Positions 34,884 through 43,490 are shown, counted from the stretch's first letter. The stretch is DNA of 60,000 nucleotides from Mesostigma viride (GCA_009746045.1 RPFO01000643.1:639089-699088); one strand, 5' to 3'. Program-made: numbers and translations. Notes: generated by a model not told the origin, from the sequence alone.

Positions 34884-35171
34884 ATGGCACAGTGCAGTTC
34901 GAAGACTAAGGACAAACACAGATGCAACAACCCCGCTCGAAAGGGCTTCAGGACGTGCGCGTCGCACGCCCGCAAGCCGCGCAAGCACGTCGCGCACCAG
35001 CCCGGGTTCACGTGTCCCATGCGAGACATGGCGATGGTCGAAAAGACCACCCTCCCTGGCGGAGATATGGCCGCGGGCGGGTACTCTGACTTCGGGACGC
35101 CCGTCATGTCCGCTCCGCCCGTTATGCACACGATTGGCCAGCGCAGGGTTAGGAGGAGGAGGAGGAGCTAA
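34884..35171 (+). CDS. Cys3His-family protein 5, 95 aa
   Basis: ATG at 34884 (MAQCSSKTKDKHRCNN), 27 bp after the tRNA. The Cys3His motif lies at residues 4-28 and ends TCASH. A basic linker (ARKPRKHVAHQP) and a Gly/Met/Pro-rich tail ending RRVRRRRRS follow. Its finger is closest to that of the 46658 protein (both end TCASH). Confidence 0.6.
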   Translation: MAQCSSKTKDKHRCNNPARKGFRTCASHARKPRKHVAHQPGFTCPMRDMAMVEKTTLPGGDMAAGGYSDFGTPVMSAPPVMHTIGQRRVRRRRRS

Positions 35172-35307
35172 AAAATATCACAGCTTGCTAATGGTGAACG
35201 CGGATGCCTGCCCACACTCGGTGGACGGACAAAGGAGCCACGCACACCCGTTTTCGCGAGACGCGCGAACGGAAGCCGCGAACGATCCCGCCGCCCGACG
35301 CGCACGT
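35172..35307. other. Intergenic, nothing recognised
   Basis: GC-rich spacer after the Cys3His gene. Short frames here look like chance; no repeat or promoter element stands out. Confidence 0.4.
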
Positions 35308-35472
35308 CTACGTCGGTTTGCTAGACACGGGCACGGGCGGTTCGGAGTGAACCGCCCTCAAGGCCGCCGCGTACTCTCTGCACCGTCTACTGCCTTCCGT
35401 GCCCATGCGCACCGTTGACTGTATATCCATATCGTCGTTCACTTCCGTCGATTTACTGTAAAAGCAGCCCAT
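35308..35472 (-). CDS. Possible N-myristoylated small protein, 54 aa
   Basis: Starting at ATG 35472-35470, the peptide begins MGCFYSKSTEVNDD: Gly2 with Ser at position 6 is the N-myristoylation consensus, and Cys3 could be palmitoylated, as in Src-type membrane anchors. The rest is hydrophilic and ends PPVPVSSKPT. The frame also extends upstream to 35607, but the internal start gives the better protein. Myristoylated membrane proteins occur in many large DNA viruses. Short, so only moderate support. Confidence 0.4.
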   Translation of the reverse strand: MGCFYSKSTEVNDDMDIQSTVRMGTEGSRRCREYAAALRAVHSEPPVPVSSKPT

Positions 35473-35640
35473 GGACACACCATGCATACAAAGTGGGAAT
35501 GCGAAAGGTTTTTTCATTGCGTATCGTAAATAATGCATGAACTGCACGGACACTCGCCACACGCGCCCACTGCGGCATCGCAGGCCGTCGAGACTAGACT
35601 GTTTCAAGAAGACTGCGAGTCATAGGACAGAGGAACAGGT

Positions 35641-36297
35641 TTAGCGGATCACGGTATTGTTCGAGTACGCGTCGACGTGGCGTTCCTTCGCGTTCGTCCA
35701 CCACCCCGCGAACTCCCAGTGCAGTCCGACCGTCGGGCGACCCGCCATGTTCTCCTGACGTTCCAACTGGTTGAACGTCTTGAACAAGAAACTGTGCGCG
35801 CGGTCGTCCAGCGGCCAGTTCCTGCTCGCGACGTCGTACAACCGCTCCTCCACTCTGCGCCTCATGCTGTTAGACACCCTCAACCCCATCACGTGCACGA
35901 TGCCTTCCTCCAGCTCCTCCCACAACGCCCACATCTTGCGGATCTTCTCGCAGCGGGGCGTGAAAAGAGCGTCCTCGCACTCTTCGAGCCGTTCCGGCGT
36001 CAATACCCGCATGACTGCGCGCAACTGCTCGTCGGTCCTCTGGTCCAAGAGCGAGTCGACGCGGTCGATTTCCGCTTCCTGGCGAAACGCCAGCTCCCTG
36101 GACACGAGCAGCTCGAACTCGACGTACCGCGTTCGGAGGTATTCCTCGTCCCTCTTCTTCTGCTTCAGTTCGTCGTACACGTTCTGCGTGGCCTTGTTCA
36201 CGCCGCTTCCGAACGGCCACGACTTGTCCAGAATTTTCTTGATTAGCTCCGGGGGAAGGGAGTCGTAGGACGCCGGCTCTTCCGCGTGAATCTCCAT
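35641..36297 (-). CDS. F-box-like protein, 218 aa
   Basis: ATG at 36297-36295 (MEIHAEEPASYDSLP); the upstream extension starts at TTG. YDSLPPELIKKILDKSWPF (residues 11-29) fits the first helix of an F-box; the rest is charged, helical and Glu/Arg-rich (RMEEL-type helices, RRRVEERLYDVASRNWP). It ends HVDAYSNNTVIR. It is the second F-box-like protein in the window. Skp1 binding is inferred, not shown. Confidence 0.5.
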   Translation of the reverse strand: MEIHAEEPASYDSLPPELIKKILDKSWPFGSGVNKATQNVYDELKQKKRDEEYLRTRYVEFELLVSRELAFRQEAEIDRVDSLLDQRTDEQLRAVMRVLTPERLEECEDALFTPRCEKIRKMWALWEELEEGIVHVMGLRVSNSMRRRVEERLYDVASRNWPLDDRAHSFLFKTFNQLERQENMAGRPTVGLHWEFAGWWTNAKERHVDAYSNNTVIR

Positions 36298-36414
36298 CTG
36301 CGAGAACGCGGACACGGGAATGGCGGTCGTCAGATAACGGGCCGGTGATAAATATGGAACGAATGTAAACAAGCATCGAAGGTACGCGCGCGCGGCTCAC
36401 CTTGAGTGCGTGAG

Positions 36415-36464
36415 GTTGAAACTTCCCGTTTCAACCCAGTGAGGTTGACTATGGCGTAGTCAAC
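36415..36464. other. Two consecutive 8-bp hairpins with GAGGTTGA repeats
   Basis: GTTGAAAC-TTCCC-GTTTCAAC (36415-36435) and GTTGACTA-TGGCG-TAGTCAAC (36444-36464), both perfect 8-bp stems with 5-nt loops, each preceded by GTGAG. A weaker CCCC-GTTTT-GGGG follows. They sit in the spacer between divergent genes. Possible transcription or RNA signal; function unknown. Confidence 0.6.
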
Positions 36465-36504
36465 TTAAAACTCCCCGTTTTGGGGTATCGAGAAACTATC
36501 GGGC

Positions 36505-36517
36505 TTCCAGAAGGTTC
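36505..36517. promoter_or_regulatory. Heat-shock-element-like site
   Basis: TTCCAGAAGGTTC fits nTTCnnGAAnnTTC exactly (three alternating units). It is about 150 nt upstream of the 36664 gene. Confidence 0.65.
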
Positions 36518-36563
36518 TGTACGAGCACGAAAACGTGTGTCTTTTGTACCACTTTTGTAAGGC

Positions 36564-36576
36564 TTCCAGAAGCTTC
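36564..36576. promoter_or_regulatory. Second heat-shock-element-like site
   Basis: TTCCAGAAGCTTC, again three perfect units, about 90 nt upstream of the 36664 ATG. It is followed by ACACGTGT (a G-box/E-box core) near 36604. Both sit inside a repeated GCTTCCAGAAG-TTCTGTACG block that also occurs at 37296. Confidence 0.65.
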
Positions 36577-36663
36577 TGTACGGAAAGAGATAGTCAGTTA
36601 CTGACACGTGTCGATAGCACAACTATCCAGCTTTGAAAAAAAACGTCGTACATAATTGAACGG

Positions 36664-37287
36664 ATGGCGAAGACGAAGACGTGCGGCTGCAAGACAGCCT
36701 CGGGAGGACTCTGCAAGAACAAGGTGGCGGATCCGAAGCGCAAGCGGTGCCGGGTGCACGGAACGGCGTCCAAACGGAAACACCGAGCGCGTCAGCCCGA
36801 TGAGGAGAAGGCAGAACCCGTCGTATCGCAACAAACAAACTCGGACTTTTTCGATTTGGACGGGCTCGAGGGCAAACCCCTCGAGATGATCGTAGCCGCA
36901 CTAGATCCGCAGGGGATGGTAAATCTAGCGATGACAACCCCGAGAATGGCGGAACAAGTCCCTCTTGCGGCGGTCCAATACGAAAAAGATAACCGACCTA
37001 GGTTGCAATCCAAAAGGTTTATGTCGGCGATGGCAGTCGTGGACCACAGAGGTGAACTCAAGAGGATAGAAGAAGGACTCGCGGCGAGGCCGAATGACCG
37101 GGTCCTGATTGCTCGAAGAGAAAAAGCGCTAAGGGACAAGCCACTGTTAGACCAAATATTGGAGAAGGCCGCGGTTGATTCGAGTAATTCCTTTGTAAAA
37201 AATAATATTGGGAAGCGAGCTATCCGCGAGAGAAATGCTAGGGAAGATTTAGAGGCGTCGAGAAAGAGGGCACGGTATCAAGTATAA
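36664..37287 (+). CDS. Cys3His-family protein 6, 207 aa
   Basis: ATG at 36664 (MAKTKTCGCKTASGG). The Cys3His motif (residues 7-32) is almost that of proteins 1 and 2, followed by KRKHRARQP as in protein 1. The remaining 160 residues have DLDGLEGKPLEMIVAALDP, which looks like an F-box-style helix, and then charged helices ending RKRARYQV. Codons after about 36830 are A/T-rich, as in protein 1. The gene is bracketed by repeats carrying heat-shock-like elements and ACACGTGT on both sides (36505-36612 and 37298-37342). Confidence 0.65.
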   Translation: MAKTKTCGCKTASGGLCKNKVADPKRKRCRVHGTASKRKHRARQPDEEKAEPVVSQQTNSDFFDLDGLEGKPLEMIVAALDPQGMVNLAMTTPRMAEQVPLAAVQYEKDNRPRLQSKRFMSAMAVVDHRGELKRIEEGLAARPNDRVLIARREKALRDKPLLDQILEKAAVDSSNSFVKNNIGKRAIRERNAREDLEASRKRARYQV

Positions 37288-37297
37288 TGACCCGTGC

Positions 37298-37310
37298 TTC
37301 CAGAAGGTTC
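37298..37310. promoter_or_regulatory. Third heat-shock-element-like site with G-box and TATA
   Basis: TTCCAGAAGGTTC, identical to the 36505 site, 156-168 nt upstream of the 37466 ATG. ACACGTGT follows near 37337 and TATATATT near 37350, so the order is HSE, G-box, TATA, start. Confidence 0.65.
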
Positions 37311-37465
37311 TGTACGGAAGGAATGAGTCCGAAGCGACACGTGTCACTTATATATTAGTCCACGTCTCCGTGGTAAGCGTTTTGTCGTTTCGTTTTGGGT
37401 ATAAACAGGAGAGGTTCGTTCGAGTCGTGGAGAAATCGTCTCCGTCTCTGTCATCTTCGGCGGCC

Positions 37466-38341
37466 ATGTCGTCGCGGGTGGCCGCGTCGGCCATTGTAAA
37501 GTACCTTACACCGACCGACGGGTCGGAAGAATACCCGGCCTTCCATGGAAAAATCAGGGTAACGCCCGATGGGAGGATTTCGGTGTTCGACGCTGTTGGT
37601 GCGATCGGTGTATCCGAACCGCGAAAATACTGGGAGCGTCTCAAGCAGACCCATCCCGAGGTTGTGACATTTTGTCACAACTTCAAATTCCCCGGTCCCG
37701 GGCAGCGAGAGACTCCTGTCACCGAACGCGAGGGGTTGACTAAGATCATGATGTTGCTCCCAGGCAAGCTCGCGGCCAAGTTTAAGGACAGCATCTCCAT
37801 CCTCCTCGAGCGGTACTTGAACGCGGATCCGACTCTGGCCGAGGACATCTTGAAGCGCGCGGACGCCAAGGAAGGGACCGAGACGGCCCTGTCCACTCTG
37901 CAGCAACACAATCGCATCAAGAGCTGTCTGTCTACTCGCAATTTGAACGACGCCATCAAAGGATACCTCGACAACCACAAGGGGAGCGGCCTGATGTACC
38001 CCAAGGTGCACGACACCAACAACCTGGCGGTCACCGGAAAGACTTCCAGCGAACTTCGCGCCATCTATCACGTTGGCGGATCGGCACGCGACCTGCTCAC
38101 GAACGTGCAGAGCGCGGGCATGAACTTCATCCAAGCCCTCGAAACAGAAGAAATCAAGCAGACGGGCGATAACCCGCTGGGCATCGCGAAACGCAAGCGG
38201 GACTTGCTCGAGCCGGTGTTCAAGGCTACCGGACTTCACGACACGCGCGCGGACGAGCGTTGCATCCAAGAGAACGTCAAGGTCATGCGTCTTAACCAGC
38301 GCCTCACGCGCGAGTCGCAGAAGGCCGTCGCTGTCTATTAA
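37466..38341 (+). CDS. Bro-N-like protein, 291 aa
   Basis: ATG at 37466 (MSSRVAASAIVKYLT); longer frames start at GTG upstream of the 5' leader. Residues ~25-125 (ISVFDAVGAIG, PRKYWERLKQTHPEVVT, CHNFKFPGPGQRETPVT, GLTKIMMLLPGKLAAKF) match the pattern of Bro-N domains of viruses and phages: a structured DNA-binding module. The C-terminal half is helical and charged, unlike the usual Bro-C, and ends RLTRESQKAVAVY. Bro proteins bind nucleic acid and often affect host chromatin or transcription. The promoter has HSE, G-box and TATA elements. Confidence 0.7.
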   Translation: MSSRVAASAIVKYLTPTDGSEEYPAFHGKIRVTPDGRISVFDAVGAIGVSEPRKYWERLKQTHPEVVTFCHNFKFPGPGQRETPVTEREGLTKIMMLLPGKLAAKFKDSISILLERYLNADPTLAEDILKRADAKEGTETALSTLQQHNRIKSCLSTRNLNDAIKGYLDNHKGSGLMYPKVHDTNNLAVTGKTSSELRAIYHVGGSARDLLTNVQSAGMNFIQALETEEIKQTGDNPLGIAKRKRDLLEPVFKATGLHDTRADERCIQENVKVMRLNQRLTRESQKAVAVY

Positions 38342-38345
38342 TGGA

Positions 38346-38612
38346 TCAGAGTTTGTTGAACACGAACTGCCATATGTGTTCCGTAACGATGGCCGTCCCT
38401 ATGGCGACAATCTGAAGATCTTGGGGAGACATAGTGGTTCCCTTGTATATGAGGACGGCGCCGCATAGAAATGCAAAGATATCTGTCCATATGTTCGCGG
38501 AGAACGAGCAATTCACCTCCTTGGGAATAGACTTGGACATCATCATGTAGTACGCCGTCCCTACGAAAAATCCTCCGATCACGACTTGGGTGCTGTTCAT
38601 TATCGTGTGCAT
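38346..38612 (-). CDS. Small membrane protein, 88 aa
   Basis: ATG at 38612 (MHTIMNSTQVVIGGF). Three hydrophobic segments (VVIGGFFVGTAYYMMM; DIFAFLCGAVLIYKG; IVAIGTAIVTEHIWQFVF) make it a likely three-span membrane protein. The stop is 4 bp from the stop of the convergent Bro-N-like gene. More A/T-rich codons than average. Confidence 0.58.
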   Translation of the reverse strand: MHTIMNSTQVVIGGFFVGTAYYMMMSKSIPKEVNCSFSANIWTDIFAFLCGAVLIYKGTTMSPQDLQIVAIGTAIVTEHIWQFVFNKL

Positions 38613-38699
38613 GTATTCATAATTTTGAAATTAAATACAATTGATTCTTGATAATGTGTATATTCATAAAAATTCAATAAAATACGAGCCCCGTATCAT

Positions 38700-39968
38700 T
38701 TAAGCCTGCGACACCGGGATGTACGAGAACAGCGCCGTGGCCTTGTCCCTCAGGTTCGCGATCCGGTTCTGAATGCTGCTGAGTCCAGACCTGCCAGCAG
38801 AAGCAGCAGCTGCAGTCACGGTGGTGTGGGCGAAGACGGTGAACGCCCGGGCGATCCTCGAGTACCCCGACCTGCTCTCCTCCGGCAGACAGGGCAGCAG
38901 CTGCTTCAAAAGGTGCTCGTTCAGAGTGGCCAGGGCGAGAGACTGCAATCTCAGCGCGGCACGCTGGTCGATCTTGGCGGCCATGTCCGGCGAGCTCGGC
39001 GCGATCCTCGCGAGCGCGGCGTCCACCTTGTCCCGCTGGGCCCTGTTGGCCTTGCACGTGCCCTTGAGCACGCAAGGCTGCCGCCATCCCTCCTCGATGT
39101 TCGCGTCCTTCACGACCTTCCAGACCGTCGGGTTGTCCTGCTCTTCGAAATGTTCGAGCAGCGTCTTCTTGGGCGCGTTCCCCCAGTTCTTGGCGGGCGT
39201 GATCACGACCAAGGGGTAGACCATGGCGGCGTCCTGTTCGGGGTAAATGCGCTCGATGGGCGCGGGCGTCTTGTTGGGGTCCGGCAGCCATTGCAGGAAG
39301 TCCGCCTGGTCGTTCTCTCCTCCTGGCGTCGGGAAAATCCTAGGAGCCGGCGTCCTCGTGATGAGCGCCTTCACTTGGTGCGAATAAGTCTTCGGGACGT
39401 GAGCGGGGACGTCGGAGCAGAGAAGACGGTTGGAATGCGAAGGAGCGGCTCGGAGCGGCTGCTGGGCGTGAATCAGCGTCTTCAATTGCAGCGGTCGCGG
39501 CTGCGGCACGACTCTGGGCTCCTCGACGAACTCGACGGGAAGCTGAACGGGGGGGAGCAAGGGCTTGGCGGGTTGTTGCAAAGGCGCGTCCGGCAATTTC
39601 GCCACTCCCATTACGACTTGGCGCGCGGCGGGAACGCCTATGGCGACGTTGCTTGCCGGCTGAGGCTCGATCCTTGCCTTCTTGGCGGCCTCCATGGCGG
39701 GCTTGAGGCTGAAAACGACCTCCTTACTGCCGTCCGGGTGCACCACTTGGATGGGGACGAAGCCATCCGGAACACTGACGAGCGGGGCGGGGCGTTTCTT
39801 CGGGGGGAGAGCCTGATCCCAAGGGGGGACAGCGGCGGGCACGACTTTGAGCGCGTTGAGCACGTTCACGGCGTCCTCCTCGTCGTCAGAGAGCGTGATG
39901 ATTTCGCGAGGCACGGGCTTCGAATCTTCGTTGCTGGCCACTTCGCATAAGGCGGCCATGGCGTCCAT
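38700..39968 (-). CDS. Pro-rich hypothetical protein, 422 aa
   Basis: The ATG at 39968-39966 (MDAMAALCEVASNED) is chosen because the TATA box at 40030-40035 lies upstream of it and downstream of the earlier ATG at 40049. Residues 20-230 are Pro/Val/Gln-rich and disordered-looking. Residues 235-400 look folded (FLQWLPDPNKTPAP; MVYPLVVITPAKNW; HLLKQLLPCLPEESR). No known domain. With the TATA box ~62 nt and an HSE ~120 nt upstream of the ATG, it is the first gene of the host-style-promoter region. Confidence 0.62.
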   Translation of the reverse strand: MDAMAALCEVASNEDSKPVPREIITLSDDEEDAVNVLNALKVVPAAVPPWDQALPPKKRPAPLVSVPDGFVPIQVVHPDGSKEVVFSLKPAMEAAKKARIEPQPASNVAIGVPAARQVVMGVAKLPDAPLQQPAKPLLPPVQLPVEFVEEPRVVPQPRPLQLKTLIHAQQPLRAAPSHSNRLLCSDVPAHVPKTYSHQVKALITRTPAPRIFPTPGGENDQADFLQWLPDPNKTPAPIERIYPEQDAAMVYPLVVITPAKNWGNAPKKTLLEHFEEQDNPTVWKVVKDANIEEGWRQPCVLKGTCKANRAQRDKVDAALARIAPSSPDMAAKIDQRAALRLQSLALATLNEHLLKQLLPCLPEESRSGYSRIARAFTVFAHTTVTAAAASAGRSGLSSIQNRIANLRDKATALFSYIPVSQA

Positions 39969-40029
39969 GTTGGTTGCTTGGTTGTTTGGGAGAGGGCGTG
40001 GGATGCTCGGATCGCAGGGGAGGATCGCC

Positions 40030-40035
40030 TTTATA
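40030..40035 (-). promoter_or_regulatory. TATA box of the 39968 gene
   Basis: GTATAAAGG on the minus strand, 62 nt upstream of the ATG. This spacing is like host RNA polymerase II promoters and unlike the start-proximal TATA motifs of the left half. Confidence 0.6.
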
Positions 40036-40087
40036 CCCGTTCTGCCCATCCCACGTGAAAACGGTTACGGCCGCGGGGCGCGGCGCG

Positions 40088-40100
40088 GAATGTTCTAGAA
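40088..40100. promoter_or_regulatory. Heat-shock-element-like site
   Basis: GAATGTTCTAGAA: three perfect alternating units, about 55 bp upstream of the TATA box of the 39968 gene. Confidence 0.65.
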
Positions 40101-40217
40101 ACCTCCATCGGCGCGGCGCTCGTTAGCGGTAAAGGGACGGCGCGGCGCTGGTGCGCGTGCCGGGGGCAGCAGTCCCGCCCGCCCCTGCGCCCCGCTGGCC
40201 GCGCGGCTGGGCCCGCT

Positions 40218-40465
40218 CATTGGAATCATTCGCCGAGCCGTTTATTCGCTCTACTAATTCGCCGAGTGCTCAATCCGTTTATTCATTCATTTGAATAATT
40301 CACCGAGGGTTGTAATAATTTTACTCATTAATTCGAATAATTCACCAAGTGTTAAAACAATTTTACTCATTTGAATAATTCACCAAGTGTTTAAACCATT
40401 TTATTCATTTGAATAATTTACCGAGTGTTTAAACCATTTTATTCCTTTGAATCATTCGATTACAA
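40218..40465. repeat. AT-rich iteron array, ~40-45-bp unit
   Basis: About six or seven imperfect copies of a unit containing TTTGAATAATTCACC(G/A)AGTG and TTTAAACCATTTTATTC. It is a sharply AT-rich island in GC-rich DNA, immediately 3' of the 40460-41133 gene and 120 bp from the HSE. Candidates: replication origin, scaffold-attachment DNA, or degenerate mobile element. No gene in it. The 40101-40217 interval is GC-rich with nothing recognised. Confidence 0.7.
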
Positions 40466-41133
40466 GTTAAGCCCCCCGGCGCCCAGTTCCCGGGCGCGGG
40501 CCGCGTCGGCCGTCTTCCGCCACTCCGACTCGCACGTGCACGCACCGTCCGCCCTCGACACACGCTGGCACTGCGGAACGTGGCAGCTGCTCAGCGGGGC
40601 GCCTTTGTACCCGGCGTGGACGTCGCTCCTGTTCACGATGGGGGCGGGGAACAAGGGGACGAGTGGCGGCAGCTTCTCCCAGAACCCCGTCGCCTCGTTG
40701 AACGCGTGCGTGTTGTTGCATTTCACGATCCAGCCGTTCTTGACGTCGAAATGGCCCAGCGGGGCGGTGGCGAAGTGCGGAGGGTACAGCGGCTTCTTGC
40801 CGGCCGGGCAGAAGAACGGGTGCGCCAGGTAGTACCGCACGTCGTCGGGCATGTATCCCTGCGAACGAAAAGGAAACGGAGCGGGCGGGTCAGACGCTGG
40901 CCACCACAGAGCGAGGAAACGAGGAAAGCCCGAAAACGAGGGACGAAACGCACCAGCGGATGCGGGTTGCCGTTGTCGACGCCCTTGAGATGCCTGAGCT
41001 CCTCCGGGTGGAAGTTGGGCTGAGGAGGGGGGGGCGCGGCTATGGCGGCCTGCCCCAGCAGGACCGGCTCGGAGGACTTGGCCAAGGTGGCCAGCGGCTT
41101 GGTCAGAGTGCATTGGGTCTGGCTATCGGCCAT
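40460..41133 (-). CDS. Spliced Cys-containing protein, 192 aa (one intron)
   Basis: Exon 1 is 41133-40954 (60 codons, MADSQTQCTLTKPL to NGNPHPL) and exon 2 is 40858-40460 (GYMPDDVRYYLAHPF to the stop). The 95-nt intron 40859-40953 begins GTGCGT and ends TTTTCGTTCGCAG with a pyrimidine tract. It is phase 0, and joining restores one frame where each exon alone runs into a wrong frame. Exon 2 has scattered Cys/His (FFCPAG; IVKCNNTHAF; CHVPQCQ; CTCESEW) that may bind zinc. A TACAAAA element lies ~78 nt upstream of the ATG. Function unknown. Confidence 0.72.
40859..40953 (-). other. GT-AG spliceosomal intron, 95 nt
   Basis: Donor CTG|GTGCGT, acceptor TTCGCAG|GG, with a T/C-rich 3' part. Removal joins two reading frames in phase 0. 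Confidence 0.7.
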
Positions 41134-41239
41134 GGCTGCTTATCGGTTGCTGGTGAGAGAGAGCGGAGGGCTGTGCGGTTTGCCCCGAATTCGGTCCGAG
41201 GACCGCTTTTGTACCCTCGCCCCGTTCCCACGCGGCGGC

Positions 41240-41443
41240 CGTTACGGGCGCGTGCTGACGCACGGGCCGCGGACTGGCGCGACCCGGTAGGGCGCGGCGC
41301 TCCAAAAATATCCGGCGCGGCGAAGGCCGCGTGCTGGCTCACGGGACCCGAAGGGGCGCGGCCCGGCGCGGCGTGGGCCGCGTGCTGACTCGCGGGATTC
41401 GAAGGGGCGTCCTCGTCAGCAGGCGTCCGACGGAGGGTATAAA
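41240..41443 (+). promoter_or_regulatory. Promoter with three GC-rich repeats and TATA box
   Basis: Three imperfect copies of GGCCGCGTGCTGACTC-type units (about 41246, 41325 and 41378), each containing a TGCTGAC/TGCTGGC core near CACGGG and CCGAAGGGGCG. The TATA box TATAAAG is at 41438, ~80 nt before the 41518 ATG. The core resembles a bZIP (Maf-type) half-site TGCTGAC; the 45.2-45.4 kb promoter has related units. Confidence 0.5.
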
Positions 41444-41517
41444 GCGGCTCCTCGGCCATCCCCTCCGCATCTCGCTCCCCTCTCCCAGCAATCAGCTATT
41501 TGGTAGATACCAAAGCC

Positions 41518-42309
41518 ATGGCTTCCTCCCTCCTGCGCCGCTGCAACAAGTGCCCGGGCCGCTTCCCCGAGGCCCACTTCCTCTCCCACCGCAAGTCCTC
41601 CGGCCTCACGCTGACCTGCCTCGCCTGCCGCGAGCTGCAGAACAAGCAGGCCCGCGCTCGCAGGGCGCGCGAGAAGGACCTCATGGAGAGCGACGACGAC
41701 GAGGAAGAGGGCCCCTCGTACAGCTACAGCTCGTCCTCGTCCGACTCCGAGCCCTCGTCCACGCCCAAGACGCCCGCGACGGTGTTCCCCCCCTTCCTGC
41801 CCGCCCCGTTCAACCGCTGCCTGCGCATCAAGGGCAAGAACCCCCACCTGAAGCGTCGTGCCCTCCCCTCGCACGACGGCATGGGCGCCCGCACCAAGGA
41901 GAGCTCCCGCCTGGCGTGGGGCAGCCGGCGGCGCCTGTCCCCCGTCCTCCGCCGCTGCGAGTCGAGGGTGGGCGACGACGAGCTGCTGGTGGGCTCCGAG
42001 GGCGCCGCCAAGGAGCGGCTGGAGGAGTCCCGCGCGGCCCGCAGCGACCGCGAGAACCGCGAGGTGATCGATTTGACCAAGGAGGACGACGACTTCTCCT
42101 ACTTCCGCTTCGCCCCGCCCTCCCCCTCCGAGGACGGCGTGCCCATGATGGGCTCCGTGCTGTCGGAGGACATGGCGCTGGACCTGGAGCGCGTGTCCGA
42201 GGACCTGTTCTGCGACTACCGCATCGGCGCCATGACGCTGGAGGACATCGCCGGGCTGGCGAAGGTGGAGAAGGAGCGCTGGTTCCTCCCCTTCGGCCTG
42301 CTGAACTGA
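41518..42309 (+). CDS. Zinc-ribbon-type protein with acidic region, 263 aa
   Basis: ATG at 41518 in a strong context (GCCATGG). Residues 8-40: CNKCPGRFPEAHF then TLTCLACRE, a C-x2-C...C-x2-C module with the 'P..F' signature of zinc ribbons common in large-virus and homing-nuclease-linked proteins. A Ser/Asp/Glu-rich stretch (residues 60-85), a Pro/Arg middle and an acidic C-terminal helical part (EDMALDLERVSEDLF) follow. It could be a transcription-related DNA-binding protein (inference). Codons are almost all G/C-ending. Confidence 0.66.
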   Translation: MASSLLRRCNKCPGRFPEAHFLSHRKSSGLTLTCLACRELQNKQARARRAREKDLMESDDDEEEGPSYSYSSSSSDSEPSSTPKTPATVFPPFLPAPFNRCLRIKGKNPHLKRRALPSHDGMGARTKESSRLAWGSRRRLSPVLRRCESRVGDDELLVGSEGAAKERLEESRAARSDRENREVIDLTKEDDDFSYFRFAPPSPSEDGVPMMGSVLSEDMALDLERVSEDLFCDYRIGAMTLEDIAGLAKVEKERWFLPFGLLN

Positions 42310-42475
42310 ACAGGCTTGTACCTATTGTACAGGATTGTACATATTGAACTTGTAATAAAGCGTCTTGATTGGCCCCAACTCAATTGCACTAGGTAGTTCC
42401 GCGGCCCCGCGTATCCGACCGTGTAGTACCTGTATCCCAAACAAATCCGCGCGATCCGATTGGGCGCTAGTCGCT

Positions 42476-43453
42476 GTACTTGGAGTATCGACCAGTAGGG
42501 ATAGCATCACCACTTTCAGCATTTCACACGGGAATGGTGATGGTGACGCTGGAGGGGCTGTGTTTTTGGGGTCAGAATTAGTGGGACCCCTTTCTTATCA
42601 TGGCTGGTGTGCATCTTATTTTATACCAATTCCACTTTTACAAGGACACGTGTCATGCATTGATTGATCTATAAACGGAGCATTCTGATTGGAAGCTAGT
42701 CAACATACTTGTAGTATCTACCAGTAGGGATAGCATCACCACTTTCAGCATTTTACACGGGAATGGTGATGGTGACGCTGGAGGGGCTGTGTTTTTGGGG
42801 TCGGAATTAGTGGGACCCCTTTCTTATCATGGCTGGTGTGCATCTTATTTTATGGTCAGCGATAGACTATAATTTATATGACCGTTGCATTCAAAATTTT
42901 ATGGTCAGCGATACAATATTAATTCTGGCATATGTCAAAATTTTATGGTCAGCGATACAATATTAATTCTGGCATATGTCAAAATTTTATGGTCAGCGAT
43001 ACAATATTAATTCTGGCATATGTCAAAATTTTATGGTCAGCGATAGAGTATAATTATCAAGGCATGACACCGGTATAAAAATAAGATGTGCACCAGCCAT
43101 AATAAGAAAGGGGTCCCACTAATTCCGACCCCAAAAACACAGCCCCTCCAGCGTCACCATCACCATTCCCGTGTGAAATGCTGAAAGTGGTGATGCTATC
43201 TCTACTGGTAGATACTACAAGTACATCTACTGTCGTCCAATCAGAACGCTCCGTTTATAGATCAATCAATGCATGACACGTGTCCTTGAAAATGGGATTG
43301 GTATTAAAATAATATGTACACCAGCCATGATAAGAAAGGGGTCCCACTAATTCCGACCCCAAAAACACAGCCCCTCCAGCGTCACCATCACCATTCCCGT
43401 GTGAAATGCTGAAAGTGGTGATGCTATCTCTACTGGTCGATACTACAAGTACC
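42476..43453. repeat. Fold-back element: two tandem copies facing two inverted copies
   Basis: A ~230-bp unit starting TACTTG-AGTATCGACCAGTAG and containing GATAGCATCACCACTTTCAGC and GGACCCCTTTCTTATCATGG occurs twice on the plus strand (from 42476 and 42707). It occurs twice inverted (about 43075-43220 and 43300-43453). The outer edges are inverted repeats (CAAGTAC). Between the arms is an AT-rich tandem array. No protein gene fits. It is a candidate MITE/foldback transposon or replication origin. This covers the 1.2-kb stretch between the 41518 and 43491 genes. Confidence 0.8.
42850..43065. repeat. 44-bp tandem repeat at the centre of the fold-back element
   Basis: Three full copies and two edge variants of a 44-bp unit, TTATGGTCAGCGATACAATA followed by TTAATTCTGGCATATGTC. 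The edge variants have GATAGACTATAAT and GATAGAGTATAAT. AT-rich and iteron-like. Confidence 0.78.
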
Positions 43454-43490
43454 AAGATAACAGCCAATCAAAACGCTTCATTAAATGCTC

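Noticed and set aside
42850-43065. CRISPR-like array of regular repeats
   Set aside because: Repeats are contiguous 44-bp tandem units without unique spacers, and the genome is eukaryotic/viral with no cas genes.
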